From NCBI RefSeq assembly GCF_036825875.1, contig NZ_DAISXK010000015.1, forward strand, positions 1-60,156: a DNA stretch of 60,156 nucleotides. Reading direction: 5' to 3'. A program made the position numbers and the translations under genes. Below, in pieces: positions 53,065-60,156 of this stretch. The stretch comes from Paucihalobacter sp036825875 (GTDB lineage: Bacteria; Bacteroidota; Bacteroidia; Flavobacteriales; Flavobacteriaceae). Numbering within the stretch: position 1 is the first letter of the stretch; the number at the start of each line of letters is the position of its first letter. The notes under the pieces were generated by a model. That model was not told the origin of the DNA, made no database searches, and worked only from the letters and a program-made list of their open reading frames with translations.

Positions 53065-54753
53065 ATGAAACATTTTACATACATATTAGTCATTTCGCTC
53101 ATGCTTTTGAATTGTAATGACACTGTTAAAAAGAATAGCGATATAGCGAGTCAGAATGAAGTGAATCAAATTAGCCAGTCCCAAGCATTTGTGTGGGAAG
53201 GCGCTAATATTTATTTTTTATTAACCGATCGTTTTAATAACGGCGATACCACAAACGATGTCAATTTTAATCGGGATTCAGAAACTGGGAAGTTGCGTGG
53301 TTTTGAAGGTGGTGACTTAAGGGGCATTATCCAAAAAATAGAAGAAGGCTATTTCAATAAATTGGGTATAAATGCCATTTGGATGACACCTATTGTTGAG
53401 CAAATTCACGGTGCAACTAATGAAGGAACAGGCAATACCTACGCATACCATGGTTACTGGACCAAGGATTGGACGGCTATCGACCCTAATTTTGGCACAG
53501 TCGAGGATTTAAAAGAGCTTGTTGATGCAGCACACAAAAACGGCATTAGAATTTTGCTGGATGCAGTGATTAATCATACAGGTCCGGTGACTGATAAAGA
53601 CCCAGTTTGGCCAAAAGAATGGGTGCGCAACGATATCGCCTGTAAGTATGAGGATTATAACAGCACCGTAACCTGTACTTTGGTTCAAAATCTTCCCGAT
53701 ATAAGAACCGAAAGTAACGAAGATGTTGAATTACCACCACAATTAGTCGAAAAATGGAAAGCCGAAGGCAGATACGATCAAGAAGTAGCCGAATTGGATG
53801 CCTTTTTTGAACGCACTGGTCATCCTCGTGCACCGCGATTTTATATCATGAAATGGCTTACAGATTATATCACCAAATATGGAATTGATGGGTACAGAGT
53901 TGATACGGTTAAACATACAGAGGAATATGTTTGGCAAGAATTTAAAGTGGAATGTGATTACGCTTTTGCCGAGTTTAAAAAGAACAACCCCGACAAGGTA
54001 TTGGATGACAACGATTTTTATATGGTTGGTGAAGTTTACAACTACGGCGTAAGTGGCGGACAATTCTTCGATTTTGGGGATAGAAAAGTGAATTATTTTG
54101 AAGATGCATTTCAGAGTTTAATCAATTTTGAATTTAAGTGGGATGCACAACGAATGACTTATGAAGTGTTGTATAAAAAATATCACAACATTCTCACAAC
54201 CGACTTGAAAGACTTTGGAACCCTTAATTATCTCACGTCGCATGACGATGGTCAACCCTTTGATGCCGAGAGAAATAAAGCATTTGAAACCGCCACAAAA
54301 TTACTGTTATCGCCCGGAGCTTCCCAAATGTATTACGGTGATGAATCGGCCAGATCGCTCATTATTGAAGGCACCGAAGGTGATGCCACCTTACGTTCTT
54401 TTATGAATTGGGATGAGATTCAAAACGATGAAAAAACAGCTGAAATTTTGACCCATTGGCAGAAATTAGGCCAATTTAGAGCCAAGCATCCTGCCCTTGG
54501 CGCCGGAATCCATCAAATGATTACACAGCAACCCTATTATTTCTACAGAAGTTACACAAAAGGAGATTACCAAGACCTTGTGGTGGTAGGAATTGATGTT
54601 CATAAAGGAGGAAAACTCATCGATGTATCTAAAGTATTTCAAGATGGAGACCAATTGCACGATGCTTATTCAGGTGAAAGAGCAACCGTTAAAAATGGAA
54701 GCGTATCTATTGATAGTGAATTTGACATTGTGCTTTTGGAAAAGGATTTTTAA
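53065..54753 (+). CDS. GH13 alpha-amylase-type lipoprotein
   Basis: 562 residues with lipobox LLNC (Cys17). The GH13 order is clear: IYFLLTDRFNNGD, GFEGGDLRGIIQKI, NAIWMTPIVEQ, YAYHGYWTKDWTAIDPNFG, LLDAVINHTGP, GIDGYRVDTVKH (nucleophile D280), YMVGEVYNYG (acid/base E323) and LTSHDDGQPF (D394). The DRFNNGD/GGDLRG pattern places it among classical alpha-amylases (cyclodextrinase or GH13 amylase type). The product would be maltose and short dextrins for the other enzymes. Confidence 0.92.
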   Translation: MKHFTYILVISLMLLNCNDTVKKNSDIASQNEVNQISQSQAFVWEGANIYFLLTDRFNNGDTTNDVNFNRDSETGKLRGFEGGDLRGIIQKIEEGYFNKLGINAIWMTPIVEQIHGATNEGTGNTYAYHGYWTKDWTAIDPNFGTVEDLKELVDAAHKNGIRILLDAVINHTGPVTDKDPVWPKEWVRNDIACKYEDYNSTVTCTLVQNLPDIRTESNEDVELPPQLVEKWKAEGRYDQEVAELDAFFERTGHPRAPRFYIMKWLTDYITKYGIDGYRVDTVKHTEEYVWQEFKVECDYAFAEFKKNNPDKVLDDNDFYMVGEVYNYGVSGGQFFDFGDRKVNYFEDAFQSLINFEFKWDAQRMTYEVLYKKYHNILTTDLKDFGTLNYLTSHDDGQPFDAERNKAFETATKLLLSPGASQMYYGDESARSLIIEGTEGDATLRSFMNWDEIQNDEKTAEILTHWQKLGQFRAKHPALGAGIHQMITQQPYYFYRSYTKGDYQDLVVVGIDVHKGGKLIDVSKVFQDGDQLHDAYSGERATVKNGSVSIDSEFDIVLLEKDF

Positions 54754-54768
54754 GAACTTTTAATTTTA

Positions 54769-54814
54769 AGACCTCACAGGTTTTTAATCCCGAAGCTTCG
54801 GGACTGTAAGGTCT
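54769..54814. repeat. Nested hairpins: REP-like stem carrying a 16-bp palindrome
   Basis: The outer arms AGACCTCACAG and CTGTAAGGTCT pair with one mismatch. The inner element TCCCGAAGCTTCGGGA (54788-54803) is a perfect palindrome. The same CCCGA/TCGGG type of hairpin occurs in the degraded tRNA-Asp copy (590-605, 645-658). It lies just after the GH13 stop and may terminate transcription. Confidence 0.55.
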
Positions 54815-54838
54815 AAAAACCAAAATATTAACAAATGA

Positions 54839-54888
54839 AACGCCTACGTAAAAATATTGACACGTAGGAATATGATTATTAAGGCGTT
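54839..54888 (+). promoter_or_regulatory. Competing inverted repeats upstream of GH97
   Basis: AACGCCT (54839-54845) pairs with AGGCGTT (54882-54888), while CCTACGT (54843-54849) pairs with ACGTAGG (54862-54868). The two 5' arms share three bases, so the full structures exclude each other. They end 35 bases before the GH97 start codon. Confidence 0.4.
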
Positions 54889-54923
54889 ACATGTGACCGA
54901 TTAAAAATAATTAAAACAAACAC

Positions 54924-57044
54924 ATGAAAACTTTTATTATAATCTTCATAGCTGCAGGTTTAGTGTTAGCTTGTAATACCAAAGAAGCCTCGACCATAAT
55001 TGTTACTTCCCCAAATGACAAGATTTCTGTTGAATTTAATATTGATGATAGCGGACATGCATTTTACATAACAAACTTTAAAAACGAAGTGGTGATTGAT
55101 ACTTCTTATTTAGGTTTTGAATTTACCAATGCTGCACCATTAAAAAACGACTTAAAAATTCTTAATTCAGAGATTTCTACTTTTAACGAAACCTGGCAGA
55201 TGCCATGGGGCGAACAGTTAGACGTCGTCAATAATTACAATGAACTAAAAATTGAATTGCAAGAAACTACAGAAGCCAAAAGAAAACTAAATATAGTTTT
55301 TAAAGTGTATGACGATGGTATTGGTTTTAGATACGAATTTCCTGAACAACCAAATTTTACCGAAGCTTTAATTGCAGATGAGCATACCCAATTTAACCTC
55401 ACTCAAGATTACAAGGCCTTTTGGTTTCCTGGTGATTGGGATATTTACGAACATTTATACAGTACCACAAAACTATCCGAAATAGATGCCTTAAAATATG
55501 TTGGGCATGTTAATTTAGCCCAAACTTACATTCCCGAAAACGCCGTGAATACACCAGTAACTTTAGTTGGTGAGAATGGAGTTCATCTAAGTTTTCACGA
55601 GGCCGCATTAGTGGATTATTCCGATATGACTTTAAAAGTTGATACTGAAAATTTGAGTTTCACTAGCAATTTAGTCGGTTCAGAAAACACCGATTACAAG
55701 GTGAAAAGAAGTTTGCCGTTTCACACACCGTGGCGTACCGTCCAAATTACCGATAATGCACCAGCATTGATTGAGTCCAACCTAATTGTCAATTTAAATG
55801 AGCCTAACAAATTAGGTGATGTTTCTTGGTTTAAACCTATGAAATACACTGGCGTTTGGTGGGAAATGCATTTGGATAAATCGTCTTGGGATTACGGTAT
55901 GGAATTTATAGATGGTGAATGGAAAGATACAGGAAAAGCCCACGGCCGTCATGGCGCCACCACCGAAAATGTAAAACGATTTATAGATTTTTCAGCTAAA
56001 AACAATATCGGAGGTGTGCTGGTTGAAGGATGGAATACCGGTTGGGAACGTTGGATAGGTTTTGAAGACCGTGAAGGCGTATTCGATTTTATCACACCAT
56101 ATCCCGATTACGATATTGACGAAGTTGCTCGTTATGCCAAAGAGAGAGGCGTGCAAATTATCATGCATCATGAGACATCAGCAGCGACGGAAACCTACAC
56201 GAAGCAACAAGATACCGCATTCGCCTTAATGCAGCATTACGGAATGCATGCGGTGAAAACCGGATACGTTGGAAAAATTTTACCGAAGGGCGAATACCAC
56301 CACGGACAATACATGGTAAATCACTATAACAATACCGTTGAAAAGGCTGCGAAATATCAGGTGGCTATCAACGCCCACGAACCCATTAAACCCACAGGTT
56401 TACGTCGAACCTATCCCAATACCATTTCACGGGAAGGCTTGCGCGGACAAGAATTTAACGCATGGGCCGAAGATGGTGGGAATCCGCCGGAGCATTTGCC
56501 CATTGTAGCGTTTACCCGAATGCTAGCTGGACCAATCGACTTCACACCGGGTATTTTCAATATAAAATTTGACGAATACAAAAAAAATAATCAGGTAAAT
56601 ACCACCTTGGCGCAACAGCTTGCTTTGTACGTGGTGATTTATAGTCCGGTGCAAATGGCTGCAGATTTGGTGGAGCACTACGAAGCCAATCCCCAAGCAT
56701 TACAATTTATCAGAGACGTGGGCGTAGATTGGGAAACAACCAAAGTTTTAAACGGTGCGGTTGGTGATTTTGTAAGCATTGCCAGAAAAGAACGCAACAC
56801 AGGGAACTGGTTTGTGGGTGGTATCACCGATGAAAATTCTAGAAGTTTGACTTTAGATTTTAGTTTTTTGGATGCGGACGCTAGTTACATTGCCACAATT
56901 TATAAAGATGGTATTAATGCGCATTGGGATAAGAATCCACTTGATTTAGAAATTACTAAAACATCCACTATCGATGCCCAAACGGAATTGATAATTAACA
57001 TGGCTGAAGGTGGTGGTTTTGCGATAAGTTTAATTAAGAATTAA
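54924..57044 (+). CDS. susB: GH97 alpha-glucosidase (SusB-like) lipoprotein
   Basis: 706 residues with lipobox LVLAC (Cys17). GH97 signs: N-terminal super-sandwich with ISVEFNIDDSGHAFYITNF and RYEFPEQ, barrel with YTGVWWEMHLDKSSWDYG, GGVLVEGWNTGWE, MHHETSAA, and NAHEPIKPTGLRRTYPN containing Glu486. The Glu-rich catalytic set is that of the inverting alpha-glucosidase branch; retaining GH97 galactosidases have Asp instead. It cleaves maltooligosaccharides to glucose in the periplasm. It is separated from the preceding GH13 gene by 170 bases of hairpin-rich DNA. Confidence 0.9.
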   Translation: MKTFIIIFIAAGLVLACNTKEASTIIVTSPNDKISVEFNIDDSGHAFYITNFKNEVVIDTSYLGFEFTNAAPLKNDLKILNSEISTFNETWQMPWGEQLDVVNNYNELKIELQETTEAKRKLNIVFKVYDDGIGFRYEFPEQPNFTEALIADEHTQFNLTQDYKAFWFPGDWDIYEHLYSTTKLSEIDALKYVGHVNLAQTYIPENAVNTPVTLVGENGVHLSFHEAALVDYSDMTLKVDTENLSFTSNLVGSENTDYKVKRSLPFHTPWRTVQITDNAPALIESNLIVNLNEPNKLGDVSWFKPMKYTGVWWEMHLDKSSWDYGMEFIDGEWKDTGKAHGRHGATTENVKRFIDFSAKNNIGGVLVEGWNTGWERWIGFEDREGVFDFITPYPDYDIDEVARYAKERGVQIIMHHETSAATETYTKQQDTAFALMQHYGMHAVKTGYVGKILPKGEYHHGQYMVNHYNNTVEKAAKYQVAINAHEPIKPTGLRRTYPNTISREGLRGQEFNAWAEDGGNPPEHLPIVAFTRMLAGPIDFTPGIFNIKFDEYKKNNQVNTTLAQQLALYVVIYSPVQMAADLVEHYEANPQALQFIRDVGVDWETTKVLNGAVGDFVSIARKERNTGNWFVGGITDENSRSLTLDFSFLDADASYIATIYKDGINAHWDKNPLDLEITKTSTIDAQTELIINMAEGGGFAISLIKN

Positions 57045-57056
57045 AACGGGAACATT

Positions 57057-57491
57057 ATGAAAACAATAATTACGACACTTATGTTTTTGGCGATGCTTTG
57101 CGGTTTTTCGCAAGTGGGAATTAATACAGATACTCCTTTGAGTATGCTCGATATTAATGGGAATTTGTCAGTCAAACATTTAACGCTTCCAGCAAATGGA
57201 ACAGATACTGGTTTGCAATTAATAGATGATGGTGTTTATATATCTATTAATCCTCAGGTGCAAGATCAAGAGTTTAGATTGCCAAATGCCATTGATGTTC
57301 CAGGCAGAATCTATATTATTCGTAACATAAACAATGCACTTACAGCAAGGTTAACTTCAGCTGGGGGATTATTTTTTAAAAGAAATTTCACCAATGATGG
57401 AAGAACGGAATTATTTATGTTCGACAATAGTTTAAGAACTATTATAGCCTTTAGTGACGGTGTAAGTTGGAATACATTTAATGATTTTTGA
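57057..57491 (+). CDS. Small secreted protein with tail-fibre-like N-terminus
   Basis: 144 residues with a signal peptide (ending GFSQ). The mature start VGINTDTPLSMLDINGNLSV is the recurring motif of flavobacterial cell-surface proteins that resemble phage tail-fibre or trimeric collar domains. The rest is beta-rich (GRIYIIRNINNALTARLTS, GVSWNTFND). No sorting domain or lipobox is present. It lies 12 bases after GH97 and is likely co-transcribed, though a role in glucan use is unproven. Confidence 0.55.
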   Translation: MKTIITTLMFLAMLCGFSQVGINTDTPLSMLDINGNLSVKHLTLPANGTDTGLQLIDDGVYISINPQVQDQEFRLPNAIDVPGRIYIIRNINNALTARLTSAGGLFFKRNFTNDGRTELFMFDNSLRTIIAFSDGVSWNTFNDF

Positions 57492-57569
57492 TTAACATAA
57501 CTTTATCAAGTTAACATTTCTTTCCAAAATCTTACTTTTTTAGATTGTATCTTTACATAAAAAAGAAAA

Positions 57570-58028
57570 ATGCTTACTTGGAAAGATGTTATTAATTTCA
57601 CCGTCAATGGCAACCCAAAACCGGACCGCACAATTACCAAAACTGAGCAAGAGTGGCGAGAACAGCTCACCGACGATCAGTATAGAATCACTCGCAAAAA
57701 GGGCACCGAGGCACCTTTTACCGGCGCGCTTTGCCACGCCCACGATCCCGGATTATACAAATGTGTGTGCTGCGATACCACCTTGTTCGACTCTACTATT
57801 AAATTCGATTCAAAATCTGGTTGGCCAAGTTTTACACAACCTTATAGGCCTAATGCGGTAAAGTATGAAAAAGACGTTACCTTTGGAATGATACGCGTGG
57901 AGATTTTGTGCAATACTTGCGATGCGCATTTGGGTCATGTCTTTCCTGATGGTCCTGAACCAAGCGGACTGCGTTATTGTGTTAATTCAGAGTCCATCAC
58001 TTTAGAAACCCAACATGAGCACAACTAA
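57570..58028 (+). CDS. msrB: Peptide-methionine (R)-S-oxide reductase MsrB
   Basis: 152 residues, cytoplasmic. It reduces the R-epimer of methionine sulfoxide in proteins. Zn-binding Cys pairs are C65/C68 (CVCC) and C114/C117 (CNTC). The catalytic Cys137 lies in GLRYCVNSESI, with SGWPSF and HLGHVFPDGP before it. It overlaps msrA by 14 bases. Confidence 0.95.
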   Translation: MLTWKDVINFTVNGNPKPDRTITKTEQEWREQLTDDQYRITRKKGTEAPFTGALCHAHDPGLYKCVCCDTTLFDSTIKFDSKSGWPSFTQPYRPNAVKYEKDVTFGMIRVEILCNTCDAHLGHVFPDGPEPSGLRYCVNSESITLETQHEHN

Positions 58029-58572
58029 ATTAGAAATAGCCACCATAGGCGGCGGCTGCTTTTGGTGTACCGAAGCAGTTTTTCAGCGTGTCATAGGTGT
58101 TGAGAAAGTGGTTTCGGGTTATTCGGGTGGAACAGTTCCGGGTAAACCTACCTATCGGGAGGTGTGTTCGGGTTTAACCGGTCATGCCGAAGTGATTCAG
58201 GTGAGCTTTAATCCCGAAATCATATCTTACCAAGCAATTCTTGAAATTTTTATGACCACTCACGATCCAACCACGCTCAACCGACAGGGAGCCGACGTGG
58301 GTACACAATATCGTTCTGTGATTTTTTATCATAACGATATCCAAAAAGAAATAGCGCATCAAGTGATTTCAGAATTACAAAGTTATTTCAGTAATCCCAT
58401 AGTTACTGAAATTTCACCGCTTACAAAGTTTTTTGAGGCTGAAGATTACCATCAAAATTATTACAATCAGAATCAAGAACAGGGTTATTGTAGTTTTGTA
58501 ATTTCACCCAAAATTCAAAAACTAAAATCGCAACACGCTTCATATCTAAAACCTGATGCAGCTACACATTGA
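58015..58572 (+). CDS. msrA: Peptide-methionine (S)-S-oxide reductase MsrA
   Basis: 185 residues, cytoplasmic. Catalytic Cys15 sits in the GGGCFWCTEAVF motif; GYSGG, YREVCSGLTGHAEVIQV and FFEAEDYHQNYY are the other family landmarks. It completes repair of both methionine sulfoxide epimers together with MsrB. It overlaps the genes on both sides (14 bases with msrB, 17 with selO). Confidence 0.95.
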   Translation: MSTTKLEIATIGGGCFWCTEAVFQRVIGVEKVVSGYSGGTVPGKPTYREVCSGLTGHAEVIQVSFNPEIISYQAILEIFMTTHDPTTLNRQGADVGTQYRSVIFYHNDIQKEIAHQVISELQSYFSNPIVTEISPLTKFFEAEDYHQNYYNQNQEQGYCSFVISPKIQKLKSQHASYLKPDAATH

Positions 58573-60118
58573 TAATAGCTTTATAGATGAACTTCCGGCA
58601 GACGCTGTTACAGACAACCATGTTCGGCAAGTATTTGAGGCGGCTTTTTCGTATGTAAATCCGAAAGTTCCGAAGCAGCCTAAATTACTTCATGTGTCTC
58701 CGGAAATGATTGAAGCTGTTGGTTTAAATCTTGAATATGCCAATTCAAAGCAATTTTTGGAAGTATTTTCAGGAACGTCTGTTTATCAAAATACCAAACC
58801 ATACGCCATGGCTTATGCCGGACATCAATTTGGGAGTTGGGCAGGGCAATTAGGTGATGGTCGTGCCATCAATTTATTCGAAGTCTTACATAACCAGCAA
58901 CGTTGGGCACTTCAGCTTAAAGGTGCCGGCAAAACACCTTATTCTAGACAAGGCGATGGTTTGGCGGTGTTGCGTTCTTCTATAAGAGAGTATTTGTGTA
59001 GTGAAGCCATGTATCATTTGGGTGTGCCAACTACCAGAGCTTTGTGTTTAATTGAAACCGGCGATGACGTTTTAAGAGATATGCTTTATGATGGCAACGC
59101 CAACTATGAAAAAGGCGCGATAGTTTGCAGATTAGCACCCAGTTTTATAAGGTTTGGAAATTTTGAATTCTTTGCCGCACGACAAGATTATAAAAATTTA
59201 AAGAAACTTACAGATTATACCATCAACCATTTCTACCCACATTTGGGTTCGCCTTCCAAAGAATCTTATAAAAAGTTTTTTGAAGAAGTGAAGCAACGCA
59301 CACTTAAAATGATTATAGATTGGCAGCGTGTTGGCTTTGTACATGGTGTAATGAATACAGACAACATGTCTATACTTGGCCTCACAATAGATTACGGACC
59401 GTGTGGTTGGCTTGAAGGCTTCGAATACAACTGGACGCCCAACACTACCGATGCCGAAAACAAGCGTTACCGTTACGGCAATCAGCCCAATATAGCGTTA
59501 TGGAATTTGCTGCAATTAGCCAATGCTTTATATCCTTTAGTTGAAGCAACCAAACCTTTTGAAAACATCTTAAATCAGTATAAAATAGATTTTGAAGTGG
59601 ACTATCTCAACATGATGCGAAGCAAAATTGGTTTGGTACAACAACTTGAAACCGATGCCGATTTAATAACCAGACTAGAGGCATTGTTGTTGAAATACGA
59701 AACGGATATGACCATTTTTTTTAGAAAGTTATGCCATTACCAAAAGGGAATGACCACCGAAGGATTTGATTTGATTAGTGAAGCCTTTTATAATGTAGAA
59801 GGCCTTCCTGAAACGTTAAAAATGGCATGGCTCAATTGGTTTGGAGATTACAACCACCGACTTCAAATGGAAACGGCCAACGATACACAACGATCTGAGG
59901 CTATGAAACGCGTTAACCCAAAGTATGTATTAAGAAATTATATGGCTCAGTTAGCCATAGACGCTGCCAACGTTGGTAACTATGAGTTGATTGACGAATT
60001 ATTTCAGCTTCTCAAAAAACCGTATCAAGAGCAGCCTGAAAACGAAAAATGGTTTGCAAAACGGCCTGAATGGGCACGTCATAAAGTAGGTTGTTCTATG
60101 TTATCTTGCAGTTCTTAA
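58556..60118 (+). CDS. selO: SelO/YdiU protein adenylyltransferase (pseudokinase fold)
   Basis: 520 residues. SelO transfers AMP from ATP to proteins and is linked to redox stress in studied bacteria. Landmarks: YAGHQFGSWAGQLGDGRAINLFE, LQLKGAGKTPYSRQGDGLAVLRSSIREYLCSEAM, GVMNTDNMSILGLTIDYGP and RVNPKYVLRNYMAQ. The C-terminus ends CSMLSCSS; the penultimate Cys is where eukaryotic SelO has selenocysteine. No in-frame UGA is present. Translational overlap with msrA suggests joint expression under oxidative stress. Confidence 0.92.
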   Translation: MQLHIDNSFIDELPADAVTDNHVRQVFEAAFSYVNPKVPKQPKLLHVSPEMIEAVGLNLEYANSKQFLEVFSGTSVYQNTKPYAMAYAGHQFGSWAGQLGDGRAINLFEVLHNQQRWALQLKGAGKTPYSRQGDGLAVLRSSIREYLCSEAMYHLGVPTTRALCLIETGDDVLRDMLYDGNANYEKGAIVCRLAPSFIRFGNFEFFAARQDYKNLKKLTDYTINHFYPHLGSPSKESYKKFFEEVKQRTLKMIIDWQRVGFVHGVMNTDNMSILGLTIDYGPCGWLEGFEYNWTPNTTDAENKRYRYGNQPNIALWNLLQLANALYPLVEATKPFENILNQYKIDFEVDYLNMMRSKIGLVQQLETDADLITRLEALLLKYETDMTIFFRKLCHYQKGMTTEGFDLISEAFYNVEGLPETLKMAWLNWFGDYNHRLQMETANDTQRSEAMKRVNPKYVLRNYMAQLAIDAANVGNYELIDELFQLLKKPYQEQPENEKWFAKRPEWARHKVGCSMLSCSS

Positions 60119-60156
60119 AAATATAAAGGACATTTGAAAAATCACTTTAATATCAT

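Noticed and set aside
60085..60118. Selenocysteine at the SelO C-terminus
   Set aside because: The position is Cys (CSMLSCSS) and no in-frame UGA or SECIS-like element was seen.

Overview
The window looks like a chromosomal segment of a marine-type Flavobacteriaceae (Bacteroidota). Supporting signs are AT-rich DNA, absence of strong Shine-Dalgarno sequences, Bacteroidota-style TAnnTTTG promoter elements, type IX secretion (T9SS) C-terminal sorting tails, a SusC/SusD/SusE-like outer-membrane glycan importer, many lipoprotein glycosidases, and several short interspersed REP-like hairpins. No phage, plasmid, CRISPR or rRNA genes were seen.

Layout. (1) 1-722: tRNA-Asp, then a minimal GIY-YIG nuclease ORF wedged between two copies of the tRNA 3' part plus its terminator. 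(2) 723-4440: a putative two-component signalling locus with a small secreted peptide, a TPR sensor kinase and a response regulator, framed by two promoters that both carry direct repeats the same distance upstream of the -7 box; the second may drive a small RNA. (3) 4441-16628: mostly housekeeping and envelope genes (DUF456, TonB-like lipoprotein, beta-barrels, glycosyltransferase plus flippase-like pair, ruvC-hemW, a REP-associated transposase with its hairpins, cyclase, DUF4230, MmcQ/YjbR, PhnA, STAS, an NTF2-like gene without a normal start codon, a T9SS M28 peptidase). (4) 16629-18540: M20 dipeptidase, tRNA-Leu with a duplicated 3' end and terminator, and REP-like elements.

(5) 18541-30664: galactan/galactose locus. 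GH53 endo-galactanase and a GH2 beta-galactosidase-like enzyme face a GntR-type regulator, followed by galM, a sodium:sugar symporter, galK, galT and a secreted GH-A clan (GH5-like) enzyme. No galE and no SusC/D pair are present here. (6) 30665-57491: alpha-glucan (maltose/starch) utilisation locus. susC-susD-susE-T9SS amylase run leftward. A LacI-family regulator and then MFS transporter, beta-phosphoglucomutase, GH65 phosphorylase, GH13, esterase, GH31, GH13, GH13, GH97 and a small secreted protein run rightward. Polysaccharide would be cut at the surface, imported by SusCD, trimmed by lipoprotein glycosidases, taken up as maltose and phosphorolysed to glucose plus beta-glucose-1-phosphate, which pgmB converts to glucose-6-phosphate. 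Regulation is suggested by a perfect LacI-type palindrome, a 17-bp motif shared by the susC and MFS upstream regions, and a chain of overlapping hairpins ending three bases before the MFS start codon.

(7) 57570-60118: overlapping msrB-msrA-selO oxidative-stress operon. Function calls rest on motif recognition by eye; nothing was searched or computed against databases.
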